Shown: piece after piece, positions 28,909 through 38,828 of the stretch
How the letters are laid out: every line of letters starts with the position of its first letter
Position numbering within the stretch: position 1 is the stretch's first letter
NCBI GenBank assembly: GCA_028554795.2
Contig: CM068830.1
Span: forward strand, 114,102,214-114,166,213
Reading direction: 5' to 3'
Origin: Sinohyriopsis cumingii
Taxonomy: Eukaryota; Mollusca; Bivalvia; Unionida; Unionidae
Length of the DNA stretch: 64,000 nt
Translations under genes and position numbers: made by a program
Notes under the pieces: generated by a model
Told to the model about the DNA's origin: nothing
The model's input: the letters and a program-made list of their open reading frames with translations, nothing else
The model's database searches: none

Positions 28909-31540
28909 ACATATGATCCGATTTTAGCCAGATTGCCGCGACTACCTACCTCTGGCCGCAATTTTTTGGTCAAGCTACATATAATGTTAGGATACTGGTT
29001 GAAGACTAATATCTGTCAAATTTACTTTTCATCAGTAAGACACAGCTTCACAGTAATTTAATTGTATCATATTAGAACAAGTTATTTCGTGTCAGGCATA
29101 CAATTCCATGGTTCATTAATAAACTAAATAATACTATAGGGAAATCAGATTAAACTCTCAGAACTCAAAGAAATTCTGTTGCACAATAATTTAATTATTT
29201 GCGCTAGTTATTTTGTCAATATTTAGGACCGCTGTGTGAGATTCTAACGAACATAACTTATATAAACCCGCTCACTAGTCTAAACAACGGTTTGGTCATT
29301 GACGATTATCGTGCTGTATTTGAAGGCACATTTGTTCCTCGAATCAAGTATTGATCAAAACACAGAAACATGGAAATACTTTACGCAAATATAAGTTCCC
29401 ATCGTGTGTATCACGGGCATAATACAACCATATTTTCAAGACAATAAATACCATGGTTACCGATGGATATGTGTCTAAATCTGTATTAACCATTTATACT
29501 AATGTATTCATCTCGAAAAGGGTAATACCATAGACTTATATTTAATATATAATAGTTTTAAATACCAACATCTAGGGGCAGGCGCTACTGTTTACCTGCA
29601 ATATATTTTGGGCCAACATTATTACGATGAAAGGTCGCCAGCATTGGCCAGATAGTTTCGAAAACCAAATGGTCTCACATGACGATCATAAACTGGGTGG
29701 CCTCAGATTTAAAACAAAACTTCCCTGTTGTTTTTATAGCTAAATGTTGTACCAACGACATCGGCTTTTAGCAACCAGCGGCCTGATTTTTGTGCTACAG
29801 CAGAAACGTGGGGCAAATAACATTCACAATATAGTAAGATAGTCGAGATTTATGCGCCAGTGACATCGTGTTTTATTCTTAAGGAAAAACTTGTCGATCA
29901 GTGGCAGTACAAGTCTGTTAACAAGTGGCCTTTGGGTTTTGTTATCATCTTTTATGAGAACTAGGTAAGGAAACTAAGATTTCGAATGTAGTAAAAGTTC
30001 ATACTTAGGCAATGACACCCAGATGTTGTGTGAAAATAATACATTTCTGAACTAAGGCATTATGTGTGAGTAACAAATTATTTACCGAGAAATTGATATT
30101 TCGATATACAATATCTAGAAATCGCGCATGGTTTATTGTGTCTTGATACTCGCGGTGGATTATATAATGAGACGTAATGAAAGGAGATCAAATATGTTAT
30201 CAGCACTAATGGTTTTTACTAACACGCTCAGGTGTCTTATTGAATATTAATCCCTACGTATTGAGAGAAAAGAAGGTCCAATGATTATTTCAATTTATTA
30301 AGGCATATTATCAGATAATGAATTTATTAACTACCTTGAATGCTTGGAAACTAACATTGAAAATATCACATATAACAGTTATTAACTACTTTGAATGCTT
30401 GCACACTACCGTTGAAAAATAATGCATGTTATGGATGAATATGGTACGGTATGATCTTATTGAACGTTGACTGCAAATGGATTCTGATGAATCACGAGTG
30501 AATATTTCTGGATAATTTCGTTTTCTGACAAGTAATAAAAGTTCATACTTCCGATGATTAAGTATGGACCACGCTGTGATGTAGTCCCATTGTTCTTGCA
30601 ATTGGTAATAATGACGGATTGCGTTCCGACTGAGCCACGGTATGAACCTTGGTAAGACTATGGTGTTTTGATTTCATCTATACCGTATGCATTATTACCT
30701 AGGGTAAATAGGAAGGTAATTATTTCAATATGAAAATTTGATAGACTTGATCCACTGCATTTTGTGGATTTGAAAAGTACTTTCAATATACCAAAACATG
30801 ATCGGGGATGATATGCTTTCATCCTCCGTGTCAGTGAAAGACTCGGTATAGACTAATGTAATGTTGCATTATGGCTTGGTGATATGCATTTAATGAAATG
30901 TAACACGTTTGCTCAGTCCATTGGGCGTGGGGTAGGGCTATACTTAAATGGATTTTGGTGGCATTTATGTTCCCTCTTCGTGTTTAAACATGTTTTAGTA
31001 GGGTTTGTGGTTATAGAGTTATTGTACAGTTATTGGTGCCCACATGAAGGACGTTTTCATTTATTTGGTAGCATAATACATACATGCATGAAAATATTTT
31101 AAGCAAGCTAGTAGGACTGATGTTTGGCGGACCACTGCGAAATGCCTTAGATCGGCGCACCAACGCTTTCACGAAGAAACGAGCTAGAATACGCAGTGCC
31201 CAAATAGCTGATTTACTACGGTTGCGTCTGAATCTTGAAAAAACTATGTATAGTCGTGCTTGTCAATGTTTGATAACATTCTCAAGAATATCCAATAATA
31301 CTTAAAGTGTCTACTGTATAACATCAATTAATACCCAATATTATACCCAACTATACCTGTCATTACTTAATAGTTTTTATGCAGTCATACTAGCTAATAT
31401 CCAGTAATACACCTGATAATACTTAGTAACATTTTTTAAGCACACTTGCTCGTACCCACTCAAACCTATTCGTACATGCCTAAGCTGACATACTTTATAT
31501 CTTTTTTTCTTCATCGTATGCGCCAATGCATACAAACATT
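28909..31540. other. AT-rich host DNA, nothing firm
   Basis: Short frames only. A ~55-bp local duplication lies at about 30325-30420 (TTATTAACTACCTTGAATGC and TTATTAACTACTTTGAATGC). A plus-strand frame at 31084-31305 is arginine-rich and protein-like in part (RRTNAFTKKRARIRSAQIA) but has no other support. Confidence 0.35.
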
Positions 31541-32640
31541 AATATTTTTCATAGGCCTTGTTGAATCGATATGACGGAAAACGATATCGCTGAAATCAGA
31601 ACGAGTGATGGTTAAAGAAGATTTGACGCCGATCGCGCATCATTACAAAATAGGATACGATCGGCTGTACACAATACTCAATGACGTTCCGATAAAAAAC
31701 AACGTTAGGTATCTCCCAAAACGTCAAAACATAAGTTGGTGCAACGTCCGTCAACCCCTGACGTTGAAACGTTGACGTCGATCGATTTTGCTGATCTTGA
31801 GCAAAAAGCTTAATGCGTACTATAACCAGGAACCCAGCGAATGTATGAAATATCTCAACAATGTCATACGAATTCTAAAAAGGCAACTGGATGAGAACAA
31901 TAAAGAATTACAAACAAAGTTATCACGAGTACCAGTCACACGTTAATGGCATAGATAAGGGCATCAGGGAGCGATAGGAAGAAATATAAATGCTAAAAGT
32001 TAACTTTATAAAACATCACTGATAAGTATAATGGTTTAGAGCGTCATTATACTATCTCGGCTACTCTATACTAAACTTATAGCCCACGTATAAGAAAGGA
32101 TAATTGCAGCATTGCAAATAAATATCTTACGCACATACTACTTTAACTTCTTGGTCAACCATCACTCACCACAAATCTCGCACATCAATACCGATCAGCA
32201 TTGGTATCAATGATCAGCAAACTAACGATTTAAAGGTCTCGAATTGCAATAGTAAATTATCATGAACCAAGAAAACATTAATTAAATCGTTTCTGCAAAA
32301 CTTGATTTAACCTTTGACATGCAGGTGGTCAGGCAGATATATTTTGCCGGCTGAATATAAATTTGTTAAGCAACTGTAATCCGCAATGACAGCATCACTG
32401 GCTAACCTTGATGACATCGGCAAAGACATATCGATGCTTATTCAACTTGCACATGCACCCAAACGAGTTAGATCGTCCATGTCACTCAAATATGAGTAAA
32501 AAGGAAATTTGCAAATTCATGAATTTGACATCTACGAAAGCTTACTGAAACTGTTCAATAAAATTGATATGTGTTTCTATTTTTCAAAAATGACGTTCAG
32601 GAACACACCAATATCGATAGTTGTCTTTGTTAGAGTAACG
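31540..32640 (+). pseudogene. Coding-like debris of unknown origin
   Basis: Several short plus-strand stretches have a protein-like, higher-GC character unlike the surrounding DNA. Examples are near 31650 (HHYKIGYDRLYTILNDV), near 31840 (ECMKYLNNVIRILKRQL) and near 32385 (ASLANLDDIGKDISML). They resemble the helical hypothetical proteins of virus-like elements in style, but I could not tie them to any gene in the window. It is heavily decayed, if real. Confidence 0.3.
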
Positions 32641-34722
32641 ATCTATCGTTCACTCAGGCCGCTCCATTAATTACAGCTAACCGTTAGTTTTTCTACACGC
32701 AGATCTAACAAATGCCGTAGATAAAGTGGATTTGTTGGTTTGATCATTGTTATGTCACACAACTTAATAATCTGGTATGCCATTCCATTTCATGGTTAAA
32801 TCGGTATGGTATTTGTCGAGTAAATCATTGATAGATTATCGTTTACCTTCACCATCAAAATGATTAATCTTAAAATTATTTGGATGTTCTTCGGTAACTT
32901 TAAAATATTCGTACAAATGTAGTAAGGATTAATTCAAATATCCAGAAGTAACATCAAGTTGGTCGAACACCACTGGGTTTGTGTCCTGGTTGTTTAACTG
33001 ATCTTATCTTGAAATGCTATAAATATGTCTAGGTGCTGACAATCCTATCTGACTTGTCATCTGCCAGGCAAAGTTTATTGTCCTACTTTTGACGTCGCCG
33101 TTGTCGTTGTCAGCGGCGACAACTTTGATTTTCCACCCAGGTACATAAAGTTTGCTAGGGTGATGGATATTCTAGATGGTGTGATGTATAGTATTTGTAT
33201 GGGGTTTGGGATGCTGGATGGTATAATGGTATAATGGATAGTATTTTTGTCGGTTCAAGGGATTCTATATTTTGTGAGATTGATGCTTCTTTGTTTAGAC
33301 TGTTCGCTAATACATGAGGTTTGGCGTGTATGTGTTTGTGTAGGTCTTTGTTACCTCTATAAAACTCCCTGTATCCCTATCAAAACCCTTTCGTCCTAAG
33401 AAATTCATTTCACCTATGTACCTACAGCATCGCGTATTGATGTCATCCACTTGTAACACAAGTTTTATTTGAGGGTATAAGTATATACTTGGGTTTTTCC
33501 ATAGGAATTTCAACAAGTTGTAGCTATAAATAGATACTATGTTGTTTTCAGTTTGATTTTACCACAAATTATGGCTTTAAAAAATACTAGGTTTTCCAAA
33601 ACGGTATTTCCTACTAGTTATGACTATAAATATATACTAGGTTTTTTTTAATGGAATTTCCTACAAAGTGTGACCAGAACTAGATAATAGCGGTTTTTCC
33701 ATATAGTATTGAGAAGGGTGTAAAGAATATTATTTTATGGTTGTCTGTTGGTAGAATTGGTTGTGTGAGATATCTTCTCCTCTTACACTCTTACTTAGGC
33801 TCTCAGCTAACAAAGGACATTCTGGGCAATTTCCACTAACGTCCGTATGAGTTTAGTAATTTCAGTATTACTTTAGGTCTTGGTGTTTTTGTTTTCTTTT
33901 TTAAAATTTTGTTCAGTGCCCGCTAAAGTCCGGTGCAATTTCAGAATTGAGTGCTACGCTTTGTCTTTGCCATTTCTGACACCTTCGTCTATACACATCT
34001 TTGTTAATGGTATTTGCAACGATAAAATATAGTTCGGCTGCATCAAGGATGAGTCTGTGACATTGACTTTAGTGATCCACAAACGCACAGATCATAAAGC
34101 TACCAACGATTTCAGTCCCAGATCTTTTAAAAGCGATGTTACAATGGTATTTGCCAAATCAGTGACATGTGTCTAGACAGCGTTTCGAGGTCTATAAAAG
34201 ATAATTACGTCAGTGATATATATCTTCCCTAAAATATGTTTGTCAAGCAGAAATCAACAACACACATGGAGCACAGCCACGCTGGTGCTTAGCTACCTCG
34301 TTGTCTGGCTGATTAAAGTGTCTGACAAATAACGCATGAACAATTGGATGGACGTTGCTGTTAAACTCGGGGCTGCTGATGCACGCACACCTGGTTGCGT
34401 CAAAATCAGGCACCGATCCGTTTACGTACACTCGGACCAGTTAATGTGTACCAAGCCTTGTAAAATAGGAAAGCATTCACCCTGTCAGAAAACTTGCTGG
34501 GTAACACGTGACCATGGTGATATTACATTGTGTGTTTCAGACACCCCCATGTCCATATTCGGTGAATGACTGTACAGTATCTTCGTGAAAGCATTTTGGA
34601 GTTGGACGCATTGAATAGTTTTTGGTGGAAAATGATATACCACTTCCACCGTTACAAAAGAATGACTTATTCATCCATAGGAGTTTTATGGTTCATGTAT
34701 TTCACTATTGTTAATTGTGTTG
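32640..34722. other. AT-rich host DNA with a degenerate minisatellite
   Basis: About four diverged copies of a ~60-bp unit lie at 33480-33720. The theme is TACTAGGTTTTTCCA, then GGAATTTCCTACAA, then TATGACTATAAATA. Nothing else is recognised up to the element 3 target site. Confidence 0.45.
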
Positions 34723-34728
34723 GATTGT
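34723..34728. repeat. Target site duplication of element 3, left (GATTGT)
   Basis: GATTGT directly precedes the left terminal repeat, and the same six bases follow the right one at 54538-54543. Six bases is the standard Polinton duplication. Confidence 0.95.
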
Positions 34729-35064
34729 AGTGGTGAATAGGGGCACCCTAGGGACAATGGGAATTACCATTACAGACCCCCCCCCCCGGGCAACTCTGGG
34801 GACTATGTAAATTTAACATGGAGAAAAATCGTGGGCAACTCTAGGGACAAGGGGAATTAGCATTACATGGGAATAGAGTTTGGGTCTGTCTAGGGACAAG
34901 GGAAATTGAACATGGTCAATAGAGTTTGGGTCTGTCTAGGGACAAGGGGAATTGAATATGGGATTTTTTTTAAAAAATTTTTTTTAAAAAAAAGGGGGTA
35001 GGCAATTGAAAGTCATTCTCTTTTCGAGAAACATGGGTGGCCCTGAAAAGGGCCTTTGGGTTTT
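34729..35064. repeat. Left terminal inverted repeat of element 3
   Basis: Reverse complement of 54201-54537. It contains sub-repeats built on TCTAGGGACAAGGGGAATT and AGAGTTTGGGTCTGTCTAGG. It also contains a homopolymer-rich patch near 34970-34996. Its inner end carries the histone-type stem-loop that terminates the outermost accessory gene (35116-35667). Confidence 0.95.
35039..35054 (-). terminator. Histone-type 3' stem-loop of cassette A
   Basis: On the minus strand it reads GGCCCTTTTCAGGGCC, with AAA just before and ACCCA just after, matching the metazoan replication-dependent histone mRNA consensus (six-pair stem, UUUC loop). Purine-rich CTCGAAAAGAGAATGAC follows about 10 nt later, where the U7 downstream element belongs. 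It lies 62 nt beyond the stop of the 35116-35667 gene. Confidence 0.75.
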
Positions 35065-35115
35065 TCTTCTTCTTCTAACTCCTTAACTTCTTCCACCATC
35101 CTCTTATTTTTTCCA

Positions 35116-35667
35116 TCATTCCTTTCTTCTTCTTTTCTGTTTCCGGCATCCAGTCCGGGTGACCATGGCTCGGAACTTCTCTTGGATTTTTATCCAGTTA
35201 GCATTCAGTTTTTCTAGTTCTTCCTTTTTCTTTCTATTTTCTTCTTCTTTTCTTTCCTTTGACCACTTTTCTTTCATCTTCTTGACCTCTTCGGTCAGCA
35301 CATTCCTCATTACTTCTTCCGCTTTCTTAAGCTTGACTAAGCCCCACTTCACAAAAGACCAATCTGTCCATTCTACAATGTCTTCTAAAAAACACCTTAC
35401 ACTCGTCACATAAACTATCGCTTCTTTCAACTTACCCACTTTCACATACCGTGGGTTAATTAAACCTCTGATTCTCTTCTCCTCATCCTCTATCATTTCT
35501 TTTACAATATCGATGGCTAAGTGGAGGCTGGTTACTTGTCTTGAGACGAAGTCTTTTGTCACTGCATGCCTCCATTCCTGTTCAAGCCTTTCTGCTACAT
35601 TCAATCCATCCACCATCCAATACCAACTTCCCATAAGGTTGTTGTACAAAGCTGAAGCTGCTGGCAT
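35116..35667 (-). CDS. Cassette A: helical accessory protein (element 3)
   Basis: The frame has 183 codons starting at the ATG at 35667 (MPAASALYNNLMGSWYW). The product is almost entirely helical. The first 100 residues are mixed amphipathic helices (WYWMVDGLNVAERLEQEW), and the C-terminal half is a charged coiled coil (MKEKWSKERKEEENRKKKEE) ending in RKQKRRRKE. No known domain. A TATA box (35719-35725) and a shared promoter module lie upstream, and a histone-type stem-loop lies downstream. It looks whole. Its role is unknown. Paralogy with cassettes B and C is in the regulatory DNA more than in the protein. Confidence 0.65.
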   Translation of the reverse strand: MPAASALYNNLMGSWYWMVDGLNVAERLEQEWRHAVTKDFVSRQVTSLHLAIDIVKEMIEDEEKRIRGLINPRYVKVGKLKEAIVYVTSVRCFLEDIVEWTDWSFVKWGLVKLKKAEEVMRNVLTEEVKKMKEKWSKERKEEENRKKKEELEKLNANWIKIQEKFRAMVTRTGCRKQKRRRKE

Positions 35668-35718
35668 CTTCTTGTTTGCTTATTCCGTAGAATGGGCTCC
35701 AATGGCAAACACTGTTAG

Positions 35719-35825
35719 TTTTATACTTAAAGCGCGGACGTGATTGAAAACATCCACCAAGACATAAAATTGATATTACCTAGATCATGACCAAACAACG
35801 CGCGGACGTGAAGGAAAACATCCCC
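35719..35825 (-). promoter_or_regulatory. Promoter of cassette A: TATA plus duplicated module
   Basis: On the minus strand a module ending ACGTCCGCGCTTT is followed within 4 bp by TATAAAA (35719-35725). Written on the plus strand the module core is GCGGACGTGAAGGAAAACAT, seen at 35733 (with a small variation) and again at 35801. The same module precedes cassettes B and C. The transcribed leader would be about 30 nt. Confidence 0.65.
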
Positions 35826-36056
35826 TACTTTCTCATTTCGTATAATAAAACCCAGACTATACTCTTCACATACGATAAGAAACAATAAATAAACCCATAA
35901 TCTACTATTCACACAAACTTACGTGAGCAGTTACAAACACAAACACAAACACACATACACTCACACTATGAAAAAAGAGTCAGTGTTTATATTCACACTA
36001 CTCTACCTACACACATTGGCAAATTGATGGTTATTTCTTTTCTAGAGTATTGGGGT

Positions 36057-36072
36057 AGCCCTGAAAAGGGCT
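36057..36072 (-). terminator. Histone-type 3' stem-loop of cassette B
   Basis: The minus strand reads AGCCCTTTTCAGGGCT, followed by ACCCCA and, about 10 nt later, CTCTAGAAAAGAAATAAC. It has the same loop and stem as cassette A except for the outermost pair. It lies about 94 nt beyond the gene's end. Confidence 0.7.
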
Positions 36073-36165
36073 GTTTGTTTTTAACTTCAGAGGCCCCTGG
36101 TTAATGGTGGCACCTTCCGGGTCTGGCACCACAGACACAACGTCTACTCCAATCATTAGTCCAAT

Positions 36166-36531
36166 TCACATGACTCGTTTGAAGAGCAGACGGGGGGTGA
36201 GTGGCTTCACTATCCCACTCCTCCGTTTGCGGAATAGTGAACACTTCTTCTTCCCTCTGTCTTCTTTGTCTTTGTCTTCGTTGTATTGTGGTTCAGCTAC
36301 AGGCTGGCGAGATGTCCTTGCCTCAGGTGTCACCTTGCACACAGGGTTCATCATAGGGTGACACCTGATCTCTCTCTTTCTTTCATTCTCTTCTTTCATT
36401 TTTCTCTCCTCCTCCTCCTGTGCTATTCACACTTCTTCCACAAGGGCCTCCGCAGTCAGCTCGTTCAGTAGGTATCTGGCATACTCCAGATGCATCTGAA
36501 GTTCCATCAATTTAGTCAGTCTGCTGCTCAT
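36166..36531 (-). pseudogene. Cassette B: accessory gene (element 3)
   Basis: It starts at the ATG at 36531 (MSSRLTKLMELQMHLEYAR), which resembles the start of cassette C (MCSKLAKLNEAYVNLHRVR). The two are paralogues in their first helix. Later parts are charged (KEENERKREIR, EDKDKEDRGKKK). TATA (36594-36599) and the shared module lie upstream, the stem-loop downstream. It is broken, with about one break. Function unknown. Confidence 0.5.
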
Positions 36532-36593
36532 TCTACTCCTTTTTTACTGTTGATCAATCAACAAGGGTAGCTAGACTGTCCAGCGAGTTTCAA

Positions 36594-36700
36594 TTTATAG
36601 TGAAAGTGCGGACGTGAAGGAAAACATCCCCCTAAAAACATAAAATTGATCTTACCTAGATCATGACCAAAGAAACAACGCGCGGACCTAAAAGAAACAC
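36594..36700 (-). promoter_or_regulatory. Promoter of cassette B: TATA plus duplicated module
   Basis: CTATAAATTG (minus strand) is preceded within 3 bp by the module (plus-strand core GCGGACGTGAAGGAAAACAT at 36608). A diverged second copy sits near 36680. The interval, including the phrase TACCTAGATCATGACCAAA, duplicates the region upstream of cassette A (35765-35800), as does the block 36860-37000 against 35920-36060. Whole cassettes have therefore been copied in tandem. Confidence 0.65.
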
Positions 36701-36999
36701 TCACTTTTTTATGCTACCCATTCCTATTCTAAAAAATCTTTTTCATTAATCACTTCAATAGACTATCCACATACGCAAAGCAATCCAATCTAACCCCAAA
36801 TCTACACCTCAAACACCAAAAAAAGACATCATTTTAATCTACTATCCACACCAACGTACGTGAGCACTTACAAACACACAATCATATACACAAACAAGTA
36901 CCCTCACATTTTAAAAAAAGAGTTAGTGTTTATATTCACACTACTCTGCCTACACACATTGGCAAATCAATCGTTATTTCTTTTCTTGAGTATTCGGGT

Positions 37000-37015
37000 A
37001 GCCCTGAAAAGGGCT
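37000..37015 (-). terminator. Histone-type 3' stem-loop of cassette C
   Basis: The minus strand reads AGCCCTTTTCAGGGCT, followed by ACCCGAA and, about 10 nt on, CTCAAGAAAAGAAATAACG. The purine block is close to the sea-urchin-type U7 target CAAGAAAGA. It lies 43 nt beyond the stop of cassette C. Confidence 0.72.
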
Positions 37016-37057
37016 GGGTTTTTTTTTGTTGGTTTTTTTGTTTGCTATGGCAATCTT

Positions 37058-37441
37058 TTAGTTTCTAAGAATGCGATGTCCTCTGAGGATAGACTTTCTG
37101 GCGATAGGTCTGCTTCTTCGGAAAGAGAAGAAGAACTCTTTGGTGTCGATACGACAATCGACAAAGCCTCTGTCAGGTTCAGGTTGCTGCTGCTGCTGCT
37201 GTTGTTGTTGTTGTTGTTGTTGTTGTTGCTGCTGCTGCTGCTGCTGTCTCTGAAGTCTGTACTTCTCTGTCCATTCTTCTTTCTCCCTGTTCACTTCTTC
37301 TCTGAAGAGCTCTTCTATCAGGTCTTCAGTGACTTTCAGCATTCTCACATTCTCTATCTCTTCTGGCTTCGGTATCAGACTGTGTCTGACCCTATGCAAA
37401 TTCACGTAGGCTTCGTTTAGCTTAGCTAGTTTGGAGCACAT
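37058..37441 (-). CDS. Cassette C: polyglutamine accessory protein (element 3)
   Basis: The start is the ATG at 37441 (MCSKLAKLNEAYVNLHRVR). An in-frame extension upstream would read through the promoter module and is rejected. The product is 127 residues: an N-terminal helix, a charged segment (ELFREEVNREKEEWTEKYR), then about 22 consecutive glutamines (CAG/CAA mixture at about 37188-37250), and an arginine-rich tail (FRRSRPIARKSILRGH). The tract should vary in length between copies. Polyglutamine near charged helices suggests a transcriptional or scaffold role, which is inference. It looks whole. Confidence 0.6.
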   Translation of the reverse strand: MCSKLAKLNEAYVNLHRVRHSLIPKPEEIENVRMLKVTEDLIEELFREEVNREKEEWTEKYRLQRQQQQQQQQQQQQQQQQQQQQQPEPDRGFVDCRIDTKEFFFSFRRSRPIARKSILRGHRILRN

Positions 37442-37496
37442 CTTCGTAGGAGGATGAGTCGACGATGGATGGTTAGACTGGAAACAACCCCGGTTC

Positions 37497-37530
37497 TTAA
37501 AGTCAAAGCGCGGACGTGAAGGAAAACATC
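37497..37530 (-). promoter_or_regulatory. Promoter module of cassette C
   Basis: The plus-strand core GCGGACGTGAAGGAAAACAT (37509 onward) lies directly upstream of an AT-rich CTTTAAGAA (minus strand) at the position where cassettes A and B have TATA. It is a third occurrence of the same module, in the same orientation and distance. Confidence 0.6.
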
Positions 37531-37659
37531 CTCCACACGGATTTCCAGTCGCAACGTTCAATGAGTGTCATGAGAGGGATAGTAAGAAGTCAAAGAGCAT
37601 CAATCAAACATTCGTATAGCTAAACAAAAGACAAAGGCATTTTTTTTCAAAACACATTT

Positions 37660-37665
37660 TTTATT
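37660..37665 (-). terminator. AATAAA polyadenylation signal behind the protease gene
   Basis: A canonical AATAAA on the minus strand about 160 nt beyond the protease stop. There is no histone-type hairpin here, so core and accessory genes use different 3' ends. Confidence 0.5.
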
Positions 37666-37823
37666 CAAAAATCACTTAACACTAACCAACAATAATCTAA
37701 CATTTTTAACAATAATCCAACATTATAACATCAAACATTTTTTTCTCAATTCACACTCTACTTTAAACAGGGCTGACAACGTTGTGAATGAAATTGTGAT
37801 TTCCACTGTTGGAAATCATTAGG

Positions 37824-38318
37824 TCATTGATGGACACTACGTTTCCTAGCTTGAGACAAAAGATAAGCATAATGGTCACAAAACCATCGATCTACTTTCA
37901 CATCGTTTCTAGAAGAAGAACGAGGATCACAATGAGTCACTAAATGTTCTAAGGAATAGCGCAGGCTGCGATGATGCAGAAAATACACACAGTACTGTCC
38001 ACACACCAAGGAATCTGTGCCTTGTAATTTCACATTATTGAATCGGGTGGTCTGAGCATTTCTTCGCATAAAGTCAGTGATATCGTCTTCCAAAGGGGGC
38101 AATCCGTACGAATCGAAATATTCCACACATCCTTCTTGAGAAAAGTAGACGGCTACCCAGTGGGTTCCTGGGAGATGACTGTCGTCCGTGTTGATGACAT
38201 AAGCTTGATGGTCTTGAGGTTTGCGATGAGGGAGTTCATCTTTAGCACAGACGACAGGATTCCAAGAAACCGTATACGAACTGTGGTTCAAAAGGTAATA
38301 AAGTTCCCAGGTATCCAT
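37824..38318 (-). CDS. PRO: Adenovirus-type cysteine protease, PRO (element 3)
   Basis: Capsid maturation protease of the adenain/Ulp1 fold. In the 164-residue product the catalytic set is complete and correctly spaced: His53 in GTHWVAV, Asp69 in YFDSYGL, Gln99 in KLQGTDS and Cys106 in LVCGQYC. Length is normal for Polinton PRO. It is the last core gene before the accessory cassettes. The ATG at 38318 has no competing upstream start. It looks whole. A shorter relative is in element 2. Confidence 0.93.
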   Translation of the reverse strand: MDTWELYYLLNHSSYTVSWNPVVCAKDELPHRKPQDHQAYVINTDDSHLPGTHWVAVYFSQEGCVEYFDSYGLPPLEDDITDFMRRNAQTTRFNNVKLQGTDSLVCGQYCVYFLHHRSLRYSLEHLVTHCDPRSSSRNDVKVDRWFCDHYAYLLSQARKRSVHQ

Positions 38319-38339
38319 TGTTTTGTGTGTTCTTTTTAT

Positions 38340-38825
38340 TCACAGGTAATAATAAGTCGTCAATTCGATCCTGACTTTTTGCTTGAAAATGTCTGACAAA
38401 TAACCGTTTCTTCGTTTCGTCTCCTCACTCTGATTCAGGAGAGCTTCGATACGATGGATCTCTTGAGTGGTTAATGGTGGACAAGAATGTTCACGCAAGT
38501 CTTTATACCATTGGTGCCACACGTCTTCGTCCGAGATGAGACTCCAAGCTTCGTCCAGATATTCGTCCAATTTTTGTTCTTGACTTAACATCAGGCATTT
38601 ATCGTGTTGAATTTGACTGGGATGATCGTTTTGACATCCATAGCAATTTTTCTTGATCAATTCCGTCATTTTTTCGGCCAAGTGTTTGACAAAACAGCAG
38701 ACTAAATGGGCTTCTTGTTCTGGCCATCTCGACTTCATCATGATCACTTCTTCTTCTTCCACAGTCTCCTCACATTTCATGTCCAAGGTTTCTCCACTAG
38801 GTAAAGAGGGATAACAGTCTTCCAT
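38340..38825 (-). CDS. Polinton hypothetical protein with CYGC...HPSQ motif (element 3)
   Basis: The frame has 161 codons. After an acidic start (EETVEEEEVIMMK) it has KNCYGCQNDHPSQIQHDKCLM, a Cys-Cys-His-Cys arrangement that I recall as recurring in Polinton open frames of invertebrates. A helical C-terminal region (LNQSEETKRRNGYLSDIF) follows. It lies between major capsid and protease genes, with 21 bp to the protease. A zinc-binding virion or assembly role is possible. It looks whole. Confidence 0.6.
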   Translation of the reverse strand: MEDCYPSLPSGETLDMKCEETVEEEEVIMMKSRWPEQEAHLVCCFVKHLAEKMTELIKKNCYGCQNDHPSQIQHDKCLMLSQEQKLDEYLDEAWSLISDEDVWHQWYKDLREHSCPPLTTQEIHRIEALLNQSEETKRRNGYLSDIFKQKVRIELTTYYYL

Positions 38826-38828
38826 GAC

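Noticed and set aside
26136-30601. Various short frames in the AT-rich intervals between elements 2 and 3
   Set aside because: Length and composition are those expected by chance. None has a recognisable domain, promoter or neighbour support.
35039-37015. Reading the conserved GGCCCT-GAAA-AGGGCC hairpins as bacterial intrinsic terminators
   Set aside because: The DNA is eukaryotic, the loop and flanks fit the histone consensus exactly on the transcribed strand, and no uniform T run follows on that strand.
37071-37253. Plus-strand cysteine-run frame opposite cassette C
   Set aside because: A poly-cysteine run is simply the reverse strand of the CAG/CAA glutamine tract.
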